Both the position numbers and the translations under genes were made by a program. From Fidelibacterota bacterium (GTDB lineage: Bacteria; Fidelibacterota; Marinisomatia; Marinisomatales; TCS55): 64,000 bases of DNA. The stretch lies in contig SCKN01000003.1 in the NCBI GenBank assembly GCA_004124385.1, positions 231,501 to 295,500 on the forward strand, given 5' to 3'. Positions 50,672 through 61,210 of the stretch are shown piece by piece. Positions within the stretch are counted from its first letter, which is position 1, and the number at the start of each line of letters is the position of its first letter. The notes beneath the pieces were generated by a model, which did no database searches, was not told the origin of the DNA, and saw only the letters and a list, made by a program, of their open reading frames with translations.

Positions 50672-53600
50672 TGAAACTTCGCAAGTTTTCTGATAACAGA
50701 AACACGTTGATTACCGTCATCTGCTTTCAATTTATACACATATACACCATTGGCTAATCGCTCTCCATACGCATCTCGACCATCCCAATTAATATAATTA
50801 TACCCGCTCGAAAATGATTCTTCCTGTATAGAAACGACACGTCGTCCTCCCAACGTATATATGTCAATTGAAACGGTCGCAGAAGCTGTTAATTCGAAGG
50901 CAAATTGTGTAGTAGATGCATAAGGGTTCGGAAAATTCAATACATTCATAACCTGTAGATTTTGCTTGGACAAAATATGGAGTGTTATATTTTTTTCAGA
51001 AGGATTATTGGCATTATCCCATGCTTTTATATGCAAGTTTAGGGTTTCTTGATACGGATTAAATGATATGGATAAAATACCTGTTGTTATGCTGTTTTCG
51101 TCATAAATAAATCGATTAGATAGATTACTTTTTGAATCATCACTCAAATCTGTAATCATGATTTCATGTCCAACTTCTCCAGTTACATTAATACCCAAGG
51201 GGTCTGAAAGTCGCAAGTAGACATCTTCATCACTTTGCAAATGATCATTGTGACGCAGCAGTCTACCGGATTTTGTTTCAAATGAAATAATAGGTCCCTG
51301 ATCGTCTAATACGGGATCGCCCCCCGCCAAAAATACATTTTCTAACATACCCAATGCTTCTACAGATGGGTCTGTTTCCATTTGTACATACACATTGCAA
51401 TGTGCTGCAGTTGAAGAATATGATATATCTTTTGGAATACGCAACCGAGCGCTGAAATCAGTCCCCTTAATTGAAAATTGTCCTTTAAAAAGGGTAGGCC
51501 CTGGTAGAGTATAAGAAATTTCTTGTGTAGTTGAATTAATATTATACTGTCGAGTGATTTGGCGTTCTGCATCTACGAGCCTTATAATGCCGGTGCCGGA
51601 TGCAGTTGAAGAAAATGATTGGTTACCAAATACACGAGCTGTATCCAAAGATTTTAATGTATCCGGATTTACATCCGTTAAATTAACAGTCAAATTGGGA
51701 ATGGGTAAGGGCATGGCAGGATCACCAAACAAATGAAACAACTCACCACTACTGTTTCCATCTTTAACAGACTGAAGTATAATGCCGATCGGTTCATCCG
51801 TAATTCCCAAATCAGGAAAGATCGCTTTAAATATTTTAACAATATAGTTTGCATTGGATGTAACACCTATGGCTCGGCTGGTTGTGATTATAGCTGATGC
51901 GCCCTCCATGGGTTGCCGTATTAATTCTTCTGCAAATGATTCTACATCCAGGAAATCAAAATGTCCCCATGAACATGTTCCGGCTATCCAGATGGGCAAT
52001 TTCATATTCGTACTTATTCTTTCAATATCACCCCGATCTTGAACCAAAAGTTTTTCTTGTGCCCATTGATGCTCTGATCCATGTCCAATATAATTGATAA
52101 TTGCCGTCCCTTCTGAAAGTATTTCCATAAGCGCATTGGTTGCATCTGGTTTTATGACTCCATATGATGATGCATCACTTACTTCCGGGTATTCAAGCAT
52201 ATAGAGTTTATTGACTTCAATATTGGGTGAAACCCATCCAGCCACGATTTGTGAGTTATTTGTATGGCTTTTACCTGTAGAGATTGATCCGCCTGAAGAA
52301 CCATCTTCAGGGCGTGCTCCGTCATCGGCAACAAGTGTAATACGCTGTCGCCAATAGCCCATGACAGGATTTGTTTCATATTCTATTATTTTATCCACAA
52401 AGTTTTCAACTTCACCTATAGATTTTGCTTGAAAGCGACCTATGGCTAAATCAGGTATTCGTCCATTAATTGCCGCCAATCTGTCATCGACAGCCCGATT
52501 GTTAAATGAACCAGTTATAATTGTCGGAACTTTACTTGTGGATTCGCCGCTAATATTTCTGTAATCGTAATCGGTGTCTCCCATAAGTAATACACAATAT
52601 GGTTTTGGGTCTGACCATTCTTCCTGTGTCCATTGTAAAAAAGAACGTATGGCAGTGGGATCAGCATTTCCTCCGGAAAATTCATTATAAATTATTTCAA
52701 GAGCGATAAATTTTGAGCTGCCTCGATGGTCAACGAGTACTTGAGAAGCATTCCGAAATTCTTCAGGACCGATTACAAGATGATCTACTCCAGGGTTTTG
52801 GTTGCGCAATACATCGAATTCTTGATTAGTCACATGTTCCAATTCGGTGATAGGGAATACATCCTCTTCAATAAAAACAATAAATCGTGCGAGTGTATCA
52901 ACTGGGAGATTGACTGATAGTGTATATTCATCTCCACTTTCTTCAACAACTGTAATTTTTGGCTCTGTGATATGTGTAATATCCCAGACGGAAGGCAATG
53001 AAGATCCTGTTAGTGTAAATGCAACTGAATTGCTATGAATTGGAGCAAAAAACTCAAACGGACTGTTTTCAGCATTCAGTTTTCGACCATATTTAATTGT
53101 AGCGTGATCGAAATGGGGTAGTGAATAACTTGATGAAGAATTATTATCTAAATAAACAAGATTAACTCCATCTTGAAGTTCTGATCCACTAACTGTGAAA
53201 GTTTTGATTTGTTTGCTTAAACCGGAATAATTGAAATTTGTTTTTAGATCGTCTCTTGAATTCAGATATACATCAATAATATGCCTTGGATTTTGTATGT
53301 ATTCAATATCCGTTGAACTGCCGCGAATGGCAATTTCAAAATCTGCATTGACTGATGTTTTGACGTCATTTAATGTTGGAATGAGTGTGTAGCTGGCTCC
53401 TCGACCAAATGAAGGGCCCGTCCAAGCCAATCCACTTTTAAAAGGATTATAAACATCGTTTTCAATATGAATATATGAAGTTGCATAATCCAATGTAAGG
53501 CTGGGTGATGAATGACTATCTAAATATGTAACCCTTTTCCCACGAAGAGATGAGTCTTGGGGAATTAGAAGCCAATACGTATTTTCGGAGAAATAAATAT

Positions 53601-54429
53601 TTTGATGATGGTCTATTTTATCAATATCCAAATCAATTCCGCTTGATCCCCGTCCGTAAAATAGAATTTTATCATTTGCATCCAACACTCCGTTTTCTTC
53701 ACCGGTAAATTTGATTCCTATTTCCACTAGGTTCTCCGTCATAGCATTATATGCAATTGAATTAATGACCGTCACACTGCGATCTCTTCCCAAAGTAGAA
53801 CCAGTGAAAACCATAAAACTGCGTGGATCGCTTTGTTGGAATGAACTACTCAAATTAATTAATTCTGAACCGCTGATGGAAACCATATGGTCCGCATCTA
53901 TTTTAAATTTTATCCAATTTCCATCAGGAAGAACGATACTTTTTTTCAGTTTTCTTTTTTTGGGTTGGAACCAATTTTGAGCGATATTCCAATTCAATAT
54001 ACGCTGATGTAAGAATGATCGAGTTGTTTTATCAGCTCGAATTATTTTTGAGGAATTTGAATTAAACGTTATATCAATGATAAAATTTTGATGATAATAA
54101 TTATCCTCAGTTTGAGGATGTATTTCCAGTGTGGCCGTTTCTAGTTGACGCACTTTTTGTTGGTTGATCCATTTAACACCGCTATTTTCAAATGGAAAAT
54201 CAAAATTCAATTTTCGTTTATTGAAAGACCGCACCTGCATACTTGGTAATTCATTTGATGGTAATCCGATAAGTAGAGTGAGAGGTTCCGGTTGTTCATC
54301 AGCATTTAAGTCAAAAATAACTTCAATGGTTAATTTGTCTGCAGATGAAAATAATGTATGCCAATCTGTTTTGGCAGATAAAAAAGAAATAGCTAAAAGA
54401 TATAAAATGGGTATGCGGATCATTTTCAT
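50668..54429 (-). CDS. C25 (gingipain-fold) peptidase, PorU-like, of the type IX secretion system
   Basis: 1253 residues with a signal peptide (about 1-20, ending SFLSAKT). The caspase-like C25 domain spans about residues 540-910: PYCVLLMGDTDYDYRNI, NYIGHGSEHQW with the catalytic His near 783, and AGTCSWGHFDFL with the catalytic Cys near 818. The C-terminus (NFPNPYASTTQFAFELTAS ... LANGVYVYKLKADDG) is a FlgD-like domain. Length and layout match PorU, the sortase that removes sorting domains and attaches cargo at the cell surface. It could instead be an exported C25 protease carrying the sorting tag. Confidence 0.8.
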   Translation of the reverse strand: MKMIRIPILYLLAISFLSAKTDWHTLFSSADKLTIEVIFDLNADEQPEPLTLLIGLPSNELPSMQVRSFNKRKLNFDFPFENSGVKWINQQKVRQLETATLEIHPQTEDNYYHQNFIIDITFNSNSSKIIRADKTTRSFLHQRILNWNIAQNWFQPKKRKLKKSIVLPDGNWIKFKIDADHMVSISGSELINLSSSFQQSDPRSFMVFTGSTLGRDRSVTVINSIAYNAMTENLVEIGIKFTGEENGVLDANDKILFYGRGSSGIDLDIDKIDHHQNIYFSENTYWLLIPQDSSLRGKRVTYLDSHSSPSLTLDYATSYIHIENDVYNPFKSGLAWTGPSFGRGASYTLIPTLNDVKTSVNADFEIAIRGSSTDIEYIQNPRHIIDVYLNSRDDLKTNFNYSGLSKQIKTFTVSGSELQDGVNLVYLDNNSSSSYSLPHFDHATIKYGRKLNAENSPFEFFAPIHSNSVAFTLTGSSLPSVWDITHITEPKITVVEESGDEYTLSVNLPVDTLARFIVFIEEDVFPITELEHVTNQEFDVLRNQNPGVDHLVIGPEEFRNASQVLVDHRGSSKFIALEIIYNEFSGGNADPTAIRSFLQWTQEEWSDPKPYCVLLMGDTDYDYRNISGESTSKVPTIITGSFNNRAVDDRLAAINGRIPDLAIGRFQAKSIGEVENFVDKIIEYETNPVMGYWRQRITLVADDGARPEDGSSGGSISTGKSHTNNSQIVAGWVSPNIEVNKLYMLEYPEVSDASSYGVIKPDATNALMEILSEGTAIINYIGHGSEHQWAQEKLLVQDRGDIERISTNMKLPIWIAGTCSWGHFDFLDVESFAEELIRQPMEGASAIITTSRAIGVTSNANYIVKIFKAIFPDLGITDEPIGIILQSVKDGNSSGELFHLFGDPAMPLPIPNLTVNLTDVNPDTLKSLDTARVFGNQSFSSTASGTGIIRLVDAERQITRQYNINSTTQEISYTLPGPTLFKGQFSIKGTDFSARLRIPKDISYSSTAAHCNVYVQMETDPSVEALGMLENVFLAGGDPVLDDQGPIISFETKSGRLLRHNDHLQSDEDVYLRLSDPLGINVTGEVGHEIMITDLSDDSKSNLSNRFIYDENSITTGILSISFNPYQETLNLHIKAWDNANNPSEKNITLHILSKQNLQVMNVLNFPNPYASTTQFAFELTASATVSIDIYTLGGRRVVSIQEESFSSGYNYINWDGRDAYGERLANGVYVYKLKADDGNQRVSVIRKLAKFQ

Positions 54430-54732
54430 ATTGAAATTTACTGATATTGTCCTGTATTGAAATTGAATAATGATGGGTTAAGTGTGTAGGAATCCTTTGT
54501 AAAGCTCTGTACATGAAGAAAAATAAAATAATTCTTTTTTGATTGAGGCAGGAAATAAAGTCAATAATGGTATTATGGACAAAATTCCCAACGAAAAGCA
54601 GGGGAATTTTAGAAAGATTAATTTGTGTATCAGGTTTTTCAAAGGATTCTGTAAGTTTATCTACTGAAATCGTACGAGAATTAATTAAATCTGTTCCAAT
54701 TTCTTAAATCAGTTAAAAAAATAGGAAAAAGT
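54430..54732. other. Divergent intergenic region between the C25 peptidase and aconitase genes
   Basis: 303 bp without a supported gene. It must hold two outward promoters. Before aconitase, AGGAAAAA stands as the ribosome site. No strong hairpin or repeat is seen. Confidence 0.5.
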
Positions 54733-56991
54733 GTGTTTGACCTAAATATGATAAAGAGTGTCTATGACACTTTAGAGGCAAGAGTAAATGCTGCTCGAAA
54801 AATAGTTAACCGCCCATTAACGCTGTCAGAAAAAATTCTTTATGCTCATTTGTTTAATGAAAACATTGAAAAATATGAACGAGGTAAATCATATGTAGAC
54901 TTTGCGCCGGATCGCGTGGCAATGCAGGATGCAACCGCACAAATGGCCTTATTGCAATTCATGATGGCAGGGAAAAATAAAACAGCTGTTCCATCTACTG
55001 TTCATTGTGATCACTTGATTCAAGCTAAAGTGGATGCCGGTCGGGATTTAGAGACTGCCAAGGATGTCAATGCTGAAGTATATGATTTTTTGGAAACTGT
55101 TTCGAATAAATATGGCATTGGTTTTTGGAAACCGGGTGCAGGTATTATCCATCAGGTTGTATTGGAAAATTATGCATTTCCCGGAGGTATGATGATTGGC
55201 ACTGACAGTCACACCGTCAATGCCGGAGGCTTGGGAATGATTGCCATCGGTGTCGGCGGAGCAGATGCTGTGGATGTAATGGCTGATATGCCTTGGGAAT
55301 TGAAATTTCCAAAACTGATTGGAATCAAACTTACGGGCGAGTTGGACGGTTGGACATCAGCGAAAGATGTTATTTTAAAAGCAGCCGGCATTTTAACCGT
55401 AAAAGGCGGAACGGATGCAATTGTTGAATATTTTGGCCCAGGTGCTGAAAAGATGTCCTGCACGGGTAAAGGTACAATTTGTAATATGGGAGCGGAAATT
55501 GGTGCCACCACATCCATTTTTGCCTATGATGATCACATGGCAAAATATTTATCGGCTACCGGACGCACTGAAGTAGCACAATTAGCTAATCAAGTAGCCG
55601 AGCACCTTCGGGCTGATGATGCTGTTTTAGAAAATCCTGAAGAATTTTATGATCAGGTTTTTGAGATAAATTTGTCAGAGTTGGAACCTCATTTAAATGG
55701 TCCTTTTACACCCGACAGAGCAACACCAATATCTGAAATGGCAAAAGTAGCAGCTGATAATAATTGGCCTACAGATATAGAGGTTGGACTGATTGGTTCA
55801 TGCACAAATTCATCATACGAGGATATTTCCCGTTCGGCCTCCATCGCCAAACAGGCCGTTGAAAAAAAGTTGAAAGTAAAGAGTGAATTCACAATCACAC
55901 CGGGAAGCGAACAAGTACGTTTTACAGTTGAACGGGATGGATTTCTTGAAATATTCGTTAAAATGGGCGGTGTTGTACTGGCAAATGCCTGTGGACCGTG
56001 CATCGGACAGTGGGCAAGGCATAGTGATGATCCCGAAAGGAAGAATACAATTGTGACTTCCTTCAATCGCAATTTTGCCAAACGAAATGATGGCAACCCG
56101 AATACTCATGCATTTGTGGGCTCACCGGAATTGGTGACTGCCCTGGCAATTGCAGGTGACTTGACCTTCGATCCTACCAGAGATATATTGATCAATGAGC
56201 AGGGGGAAGAAGTGAAATTGGATCCGCCGGTTGGTGATGATCTGCCTAAAAATGGTTTTGCGGTAGAAGATCTTGGTTACCAGGAAGCTGCTGCTGACGG
56301 CAGTGGAATTGAAGTGGTGATTAATCCAGGTTCGGAGCGTTTAGCATTACTATCACCTTTTGAACCATGGGATGGCGAAAATATCACTGGTATGAAATTA
56401 CTAATTAAAACAAAAGGTAAATGCACAACTGATCATATTTCTATGGCTGGCCCATGGCTGCGATTTCGCGGTCATTTGGACAATATTTCCAACAATATGC
56501 TCACCGGTGCAGTCAATTATTACACTGATAAAACGAATAGTGTAAAAAATCAATTGACTGGAGAAAATGACTCTGTACCAGATGTGCAGCGTGCATATAA
56601 AGCTGCAGGTGTTTCTACAATCGTTGTGGGTGATGAAAATTATGGGGAGGGATCTTCCCGTGAACATGCTGCCATGGAGCCAAGGCATTTGGGTGTTCGT
56701 GTGGTACTCGTACGGTCATTTGCCAGGATTCATGAAACCAATTTGAAGAAACAGGGTATGCTGGCCCTTACGTTTGCTGATAAAGATGACTATGACAAAA
56801 TTCAGGAAGATGACTCCTTCGATTTTGTTGATTTAGATCAATTTTCTCCCGGAAAGCAATTGACTTTAAACGTAACTCATGATGACGGTTCAACAGCTAC
56901 GATTATGTGTAACCATACCTGCAATCAAACGCAGATTGATTGGTTCAAAGCAGGTTCAGCCCTTAACTTGATACGCTCTAAAAAAAGCTAA
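54733..56991 (+). CDS. acn: Aconitate hydratase
   Basis: 752 residues, the mitochondrial-type length (no IRP-like extension). Citrate/isocitrate isomerase with a [4Fe-4S] cluster: Cys in [10 protein letters not shown] near 356 and CGPCIGQW near 420-423. Substrate residues lie in [10 protein letters not shown] and [14 protein letters not shown]. The swivel domain has [17 protein letters not shown] with the catalytic Ser. The GTG at 54733 follows AGGAAAAAGT; an ATG five codons later is an alternative. Together with sucCD it points to an oxidative TCA cycle. Confidence 0.96.
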   Translation: MFDLNMIKSVYDTLEARVNAARKIVNRPLTLSEKILYAHLFNENIEKYERGKSYVDFAPDRVAMQDATAQMALLQFMMAGKNKTAVPSTVHCDHLIQAKVDAGRDLETAKDVNAEVYDFLETVSNKYGIGFWKPGAGIIHQVVLENYAFPGGMMIGTDSHTVNAGGLGMIAIGVGGADAVDVMADMPWELKFPKLIGIKLTGELDGWTSAKDVILKAAGILTVKGGTDAIVEYFGPGAEKMSCTGKGTICNMGAEIGATTSIFAYDDHMAKYLSATGRTEVAQLANQVAEHLRADDAVLENPEEFYDQVFEINLSELEPHLNGPFTPDRATPISEMAKVAADNNWPTDIEVGLIGSCTNSSYEDISRSASIAKQAVEKKLKVKSEFTITPGSEQVRFTVERDGFLEIFVKMGGVVLANACGPCIGQWARHSDDPERKNTIVTSFNRNFAKRNDGNPNTHAFVGSPELVTALAIAGDLTFDPTRDILINEQGEEVKLDPPVGDDLPKNGFAVEDLGYQEAAADGSGIEVVINPGSERLALLSPFEPWDGENITGMKLLIKTKGKCTTDHISMAGPWLRFRGHLDNISNNMLTGAVNYYTDKTNSVKNQLTGENDSVPDVQRAYKAAGVSTIVVGDENYGEGSSREHAAMEPRHLGVRVVLVRSFARIHETNLKKQGMLALTFADKDDYDKIQEDDSFDFVDLDQFSPGKQLTLNVTHDDGSTATIMCNHTCNQTQIDWFKAGSALNLIRSKKS

Positions 56992-56998
56992 ATCCACC

Positions 56999-58573
56999 AT
57001 GAAAATTCTCGTTTCTGATCCCATAACCGATGCCGGTATGGCTATCCTGAAAGATGCCAATATGGAAGTCGTTTATCTTCCCGATGCATCTGCAGAAGAA
57101 AAAGCGGAAGCCAGTAAAGATATTCGTGGCTGGGTTGTCCGCAGCGGCACAAAAATCACCGCAGATATGATAAATAACGCCAAACATTTACTCGTCATTG
57201 GCCGGGCCGGGGTGGGTATTGATAATATTAATCTTGAGGCTGCAACCCGGAAAGGTGTTGTAGTCATGAACACTCCCGATGTGAATACAATTTCTGCTGC
57301 TGAACACACCTTAGCAATGATGCTCGCGTTATCTCGTAATATCCCTTTGGGGCATGGGAGCCTTATAAAAGGAGAGTGGAACCGCAATGAATTGGTCGGT
57401 TCGGAATTACGAAATAAGACATTGGGTGTAGTTGGATTAGGAAAAATTGGTAAAGAAGTAATCCAGCGTTGCCGATCGTTTAATATGAATATCATGGGTT
57501 ATGATCCGTATGTGAGTCAGGAAATGTTTGATGAAGATGAAGTCAGTGTTGTTGAACTTGAAACACTTACGGCTGAAGCGGATTATATCACGCTTCATGT
57601 TCCCTTAATTGATGCTACAAAAGATTTATTTAATTACGATCGTCTTTGCCGAATGAAAGATACAGCGCGAATCATTAATGTGGCACGAGGTGGTATTATC
57701 CATGAATCTGATTTAGCTAAAGCGCTAAACGAAGGCAAGATTGCCGGAGCGGCTATTGATGTATTTACATCAGAACCTTTGAGCGTAGACAGTCCTTTAT
57801 TGAATGCAAAAAATATTGTTTTGACTCCTCATTTAGGTGCTTCAACTACAGAAGCGAAAGAAGGTGTCAGCTTGGCGATATGTGAACAGGTTCGGGATTA
57901 TTTACTCCATGAAAAATTGGCAAATGCTGTCAACATGCCTATTTCTGATTTGGCAAAGCTAAAAGAAATACAACCCAGTTTGGAATTATCAGAAATAATG
58001 GGAAAACTGCAAAGTCAATTGAAATCAGGGTCCATCAATAAAGTCCAAGTGGAATGCGCCGGTTCTATGGATGAAGCCAAGCCGGCTGCATTGGCATTTT
58101 TGAAAGGGTTGTTATCGTCCAGAATACCTGATCGTGTGAATTATATCAATGCAGAAACATTAGCAGTGGATTTGGGTATTAAGATTGAGTATAGTTATTC
58201 TTCAGATTGCGGCTCATATATGAATCTGATACGGACAAAAGTAACGGGTTCAAAAAGTACGAATCAGATTGATGGTAGTGTATTTGAAGGCAATCGATTA
58301 CGTCTGGTAAATATCCTCGGTTATGAGATGGATATTACACCTACAGGAATAATGCTTTTTGTACGCAATAAGGATGTTCCGGGAGTCATTGGTAAAGTAG
58401 GTACTACTTTAGGAGCAGCCAAAATTAACATTGGTGCATATTTATTAAGCCGGGATTCTGAAGATGGTGAAGCGTTCGCAGTTATTCGAGTAGATAATGA
58501 AGTACCAAAAGACATTCTTTCCATAGTCGCTGATATGTCGGAAATTGTTTCCATCCAGCAAATGCATTGCTGA
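56999..58573 (+). CDS. serA: D-3-phosphoglycerate dehydrogenase
   Basis: 524 residues, the long form with substrate/NAD domain, intervening domain and ACT domain. VGLGKIGKEVIQRC near residue 145 binds NAD. Catalytic residues: Arg in NVARGGIIHESD near 236, Glu near 262 and His in PHLGASTTEA near 281. The end (DVPGVIGKVGTTLGAAKINI ... VIRVDN) is the ACT domain, the usual serine feedback site. It starts 7 bp after aconitase and is the first step of serine synthesis. Confidence 0.95.
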   Translation: MKILVSDPITDAGMAILKDANMEVVYLPDASAEEKAEASKDIRGWVVRSGTKITADMINNAKHLLVIGRAGVGIDNINLEAATRKGVVVMNTPDVNTISAAEHTLAMMLALSRNIPLGHGSLIKGEWNRNELVGSELRNKTLGVVGLGKIGKEVIQRCRSFNMNIMGYDPYVSQEMFDEDEVSVVELETLTAEADYITLHVPLIDATKDLFNYDRLCRMKDTARIINVARGGIIHESDLAKALNEGKIAGAAIDVFTSEPLSVDSPLLNAKNIVLTPHLGASTTEAKEGVSLAICEQVRDYLLHEKLANAVNMPISDLAKLKEIQPSLELSEIMGKLQSQLKSGSINKVQVECAGSMDEAKPAALAFLKGLLSSRIPDRVNYINAETLAVDLGIKIEYSYSSDCGSYMNLIRTKVTGSKSTNQIDGSVFEGNRLRLVNILGYEMDITPTGIMLFVRNKDVPGVIGKVGTTLGAAKINIGAYLLSRDSEDGEAFAVIRVDNEVPKDILSIVADMSEIVSIQQMHC

Positions 58574-59652
58574 TTGTGAATTCTACTCCGGCAATCCAAA
58601 CTAATATTCCAATCACAATAGCAGGCGCCGGTATAGCCGGAATGACGGCAGCGATACAACTCAAAAAAGTCGGTCACAATGTTGTTGTTTTTGAGCAACA
58701 ATCAAATGTTGGGGGCAGCAGGCATGGTGATTATGAAGGACTAGAAAATTGGATATTCGATCAATCTATTCCAGAATTTTTTACAGAACATGGATTTGAT
58801 TACGAAACGTTGACAACAATCCCTATTCACAAATTCACAGTTCATTCTGAATATAAAAAACCGTTTTTGGTGCAGTCATCACGACCGTTTTTTCAAATGA
58901 TCAAACGCGGACCAGATGAAGATTGTCTGGATCATCAACTGTATGTGCAATGCAAAAAAGAAGGAATTGACTTTAGATTAGGTGAAAAAGCTCCCAAAAG
59001 TATTGATGTGGACAGCACAGGATCCAAAAAAGCAGCTGCATATATTAAAGGGTTAAACTTTGAAACTAGATTAAGTAATCAAGTCCATTTATTATTAGGT
59101 AAAAAATTTGCACCAAAAGGTTATACATACTTGATAATTATCAATGGAAGAGCCACTTTAGCAACTGCGTTTAAAAAAGTGAAAAATAATAAAACAGATC
59201 CATTTGAAAATTCCATAGAATACTTTCGAAATAGAGGGTTTATTATTCCTGAACGAAATTCGTTTGGGAGTAGGGGTAGTTTTTCAATTTTGGACTTAAA
59301 ATTATTTCAGCGACCATTTCGAATTGGTGAAGCGGGTGGTTTTCAGGATTTTCTATTTGGTTTTGGGATTAGAATGGCCATGCATTCCGGTCTGGCAGCG
59401 GCACACCAATTAAATGATGACGTTTATTTAGCAAGGCGTATTCTACGAAATTTGAACAGGAAAAGAAATGTATCTTTCATTAACCGTATTTTGTATGAAC
59501 GGCTTTCTGATAAACAATTAGTTAAAATTGCAGTAAAATTATCGCACGTTTCAGAACCGCTTGATATTTTATCACAAGCGTATAAATGGAACTTTAAAAA
59601 TATATTACGTTGGTTTAGATTTAAGGAAAGATATGAAGTTCGCCCTGCTTAG
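58567..59652 (+). CDS. FAD-dependent oxidoreductase, geranylgeranyl-reductase-like
   Basis: About 358-361 residues. The FAD dinucleotide fold is ITIAGAGIAGMTAAIQLKKVGH followed by FEQQSNVGG. The second FAD motif is near residue 255 (FRIGEAGGFQDFLFGFGIRMA), the GDAA-like segment of the PHBH/geranylgeranyl-reductase superfamily. Substrate cannot be told; lipid or quinone reduction is possible. The frame opens at a TTG inside the end of serA; a GTG three codons later (58576) is as likely. Confidence 0.7.
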   Translation: MLIVNSTPAIQTNIPITIAGAGIAGMTAAIQLKKVGHNVVVFEQQSNVGGSRHGDYEGLENWIFDQSIPEFFTEHGFDYETLTTIPIHKFTVHSEYKKPFLVQSSRPFFQMIKRGPDEDCLDHQLYVQCKKEGIDFRLGEKAPKSIDVDSTGSKKAAAYIKGLNFETRLSNQVHLLLGKKFAPKGYTYLIIINGRATLATAFKKVKNNKTDPFENSIEYFRNRGFIIPERNSFGSRGSFSILDLKLFQRPFRIGEAGGFQDFLFGFGIRMAMHSGLAAAHQLNDDVYLARRILRNLNRKRNVSFINRILYERLSDKQLVKIAVKLSHVSEPLDILSQAYKWNFKNILRWFRFKERYEVRPA

Positions 59653-59800
59653 AAGTGTACAATTATTCGCCATGATAATTACTTTATCAGGTCTTTATAT
59701 AGGTATTCGTGATAATAATGTAATGTTGGAATTAAATGCATTGATAATAGGTGCTGGCATTTTTTATGTAGCAAATACTGTAATTAAAAACAGCTATTGA
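59633..59800 (+). CDS. 55-residue two-span membrane protein, unknown
   Basis: MKFALLRSVQLFAMIITLSG, then a short hydrophilic turn (IRDNNVMLE) and a second span ending FYVANTVIKNSY. AAGGAAAG lies at the right distance before this ATG. The frame also opens 24 codons earlier inside the oxidoreductase gene, but those codons belong to that gene's other frame. Overlaps the oxidoreductase end by 20 bp, so cotranslated. Confidence 0.6.
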   Translation: MKFALLRSVQLFAMIITLSGLYIGIRDNNVMLELNALIIGAGIFYVANTVIKNSY

Positions 59801-59853
59801 TTGTATTACTATCAATACTCTAATAAATTCATTTTTGGAATGAGAGGAAAAAC

Positions 59854-60315
59854 ATGACAAAACTCTGGGATGACCTGAAAAAAAATATGAAAGATTGGAG
59901 TTCCGTCGCTGTTGAAAAAGCGGAGGAAGTCAGTAAAATTGCAGTAGCTAAAACTGAAGAACTAACAAAAATAAGTAAAATTAAAATTGAAATTCATCAA
60001 TTGCAGCGGGATTTATCCAAAACGTATGAAAATCTTGGAAGGCTTGTTTCACATCATGCCAAAGAAGAAAACATGGTCAATTTTACCGGTAATAAGGAAT
60101 TTTACAGATCTCTTGAAAAAATAGAAGAAACACAATTAAAAATCACTGATAAAGAAGGTAAAATTCAAAAAGTCAAAGATGAATTTAATACACAAGAAGA
60201 AGTATCGTCTGCAACAGAGCTGAATATTGAAGCTGAAAGTGTTGTAGAAGAACCCAGTACTTCAGAAGAGGAATCACACACTGAATCCTCTGATTCCGAT
60301 ATACCAACATCTTGA
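59854..60315 (+). CDS. Coiled-coil protein, unknown
   Basis: 153 residues, no signal or span. Residues 1-100 are Lys/Glu-rich helices (KIEIHQLQRDLSKTYENLG, EKIEETQLKITDKEGKIQK) with the feel of a long coiled coil. The last 50 are acidic and Ser-rich (VVEEPSTSEEESHTESSDSD). Such proteins appear before sigma factor genes in some FCB genomes. The stop overlaps the sigma factor start (TTGA). Function cannot be inferred. Confidence 0.6.
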   Translation: MTKLWDDLKKNMKDWSSVAVEKAEEVSKIAVAKTEELTKISKIKIEIHQLQRDLSKTYENLGRLVSHHAKEENMVNFTGNKEFYRSLEKIEETQLKITDKEGKIQKVKDEFNTQEEVSSATELNIEAESVVEEPSTSEEESHTESSDSDIPTS

Positions 60316-61151
60316 CCAAACCTTCTTCCGTTTCTGAGCGCAGAGCCCTTGATTTATACTTAAAAGAAATAAAATTAATAGAACCTCTTTCTCCCCAAGA
60401 GGAAATATCCTTGGCACAGAAAGCCAAAGCAGGCGATACAGTTGCATATCAAAAATTGGTAACGCATAATTTGCGTTTTGTCGTTGCAATGGCCAAAAAA
60501 TTTCAGGGTCAGGGAGTCCCCTTTGAGGATTTGATTAATGAAGGAAATTTGGGTTTAATCAGAGCTGTAAGAACATTTGATGAAACGCGTGGATTTAAAT
60601 TTATTTCTTATGCAGTTTGGTGGATTACCCAGAGGATTCGGACAGCCATCCAAAAAACGGGACGAGTTGTAAGGTTACCTTCTCACATTACTGAATCCAT
60701 AGGCAAGTTATACCGTAAATCATTGGAACTAGAGCAGGAATATGAGCGTGAACCCACCACAGAGGAATTGGCAGAAATTTCCGATACGACCATTAAATGG
60801 ATTGAAGACTTGGTAAAGGCATATAGTGGTCCGGTATCTCTAGAAGATAGCAGTATAGAAGATCGTCCCTTAATTGAATATTTGACCTCAAGTGATCCCC
60901 GGCCGGAAATGCAATTAATGCAAGACTCATTAAAGAATGAGATTAGCAATCTTGTTAAAACATTAAAAATACGCGAATCACAAGTGTTAACTGAATATTA
61001 TGGATTGGGAGAAGATGATCCTAAAACATTGGAGCAAATTGGTGAAATCCTGAACCTTTCCAGCGAACGTGTTCGGCAGATCAAAGAGCGAGCATTGCAG
61101 AGATTACGGAAATCCACGACATCGCAATTGCTAAAATTGTATTTAGGTTAG
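60312..61151 (+). CDS. rpoD: RNA polymerase primary sigma factor (short, Bacteroidota-like)
   Basis: 279 residues. Regions 1.2 (LDLYLKEIKLIEPLSPQEE), 2 (NLRFVVAMAKKFQGQGVPFEDLINEGNLGLI, AVWWITQRIRTAIQ), 3 and 4 (GLGEDDPKTLEQIGEILNLSSERVRQIKERALQRLR) are complete. There is no region 1.1 or long spacer, as in the ~285-residue primary sigma of Bacteroidota and relatives. The start is TTG, overlapping the previous stop. Probably the housekeeping factor; a close alternative sigma is possible. Confidence 0.9.
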   Translation: MTKPSSVSERRALDLYLKEIKLIEPLSPQEEISLAQKAKAGDTVAYQKLVTHNLRFVVAMAKKFQGQGVPFEDLINEGNLGLIRAVRTFDETRGFKFISYAVWWITQRIRTAIQKTGRVVRLPSHITESIGKLYRKSLELEQEYEREPTTEELAEISDTTIKWIEDLVKAYSGPVSLEDSSIEDRPLIEYLTSSDPRPEMQLMQDSLKNEISNLVKTLKIRESQVLTEYYGLGEDDPKTLEQIGEILNLSSERVRQIKERALQRLRKSTTSQLLKLYLG

Positions 61152-61210
61152 CATTTGGTTTATATAGTTACAAATCTTAAAATCAGGGCACTAATAAAAC
61201 ATATAAAATC

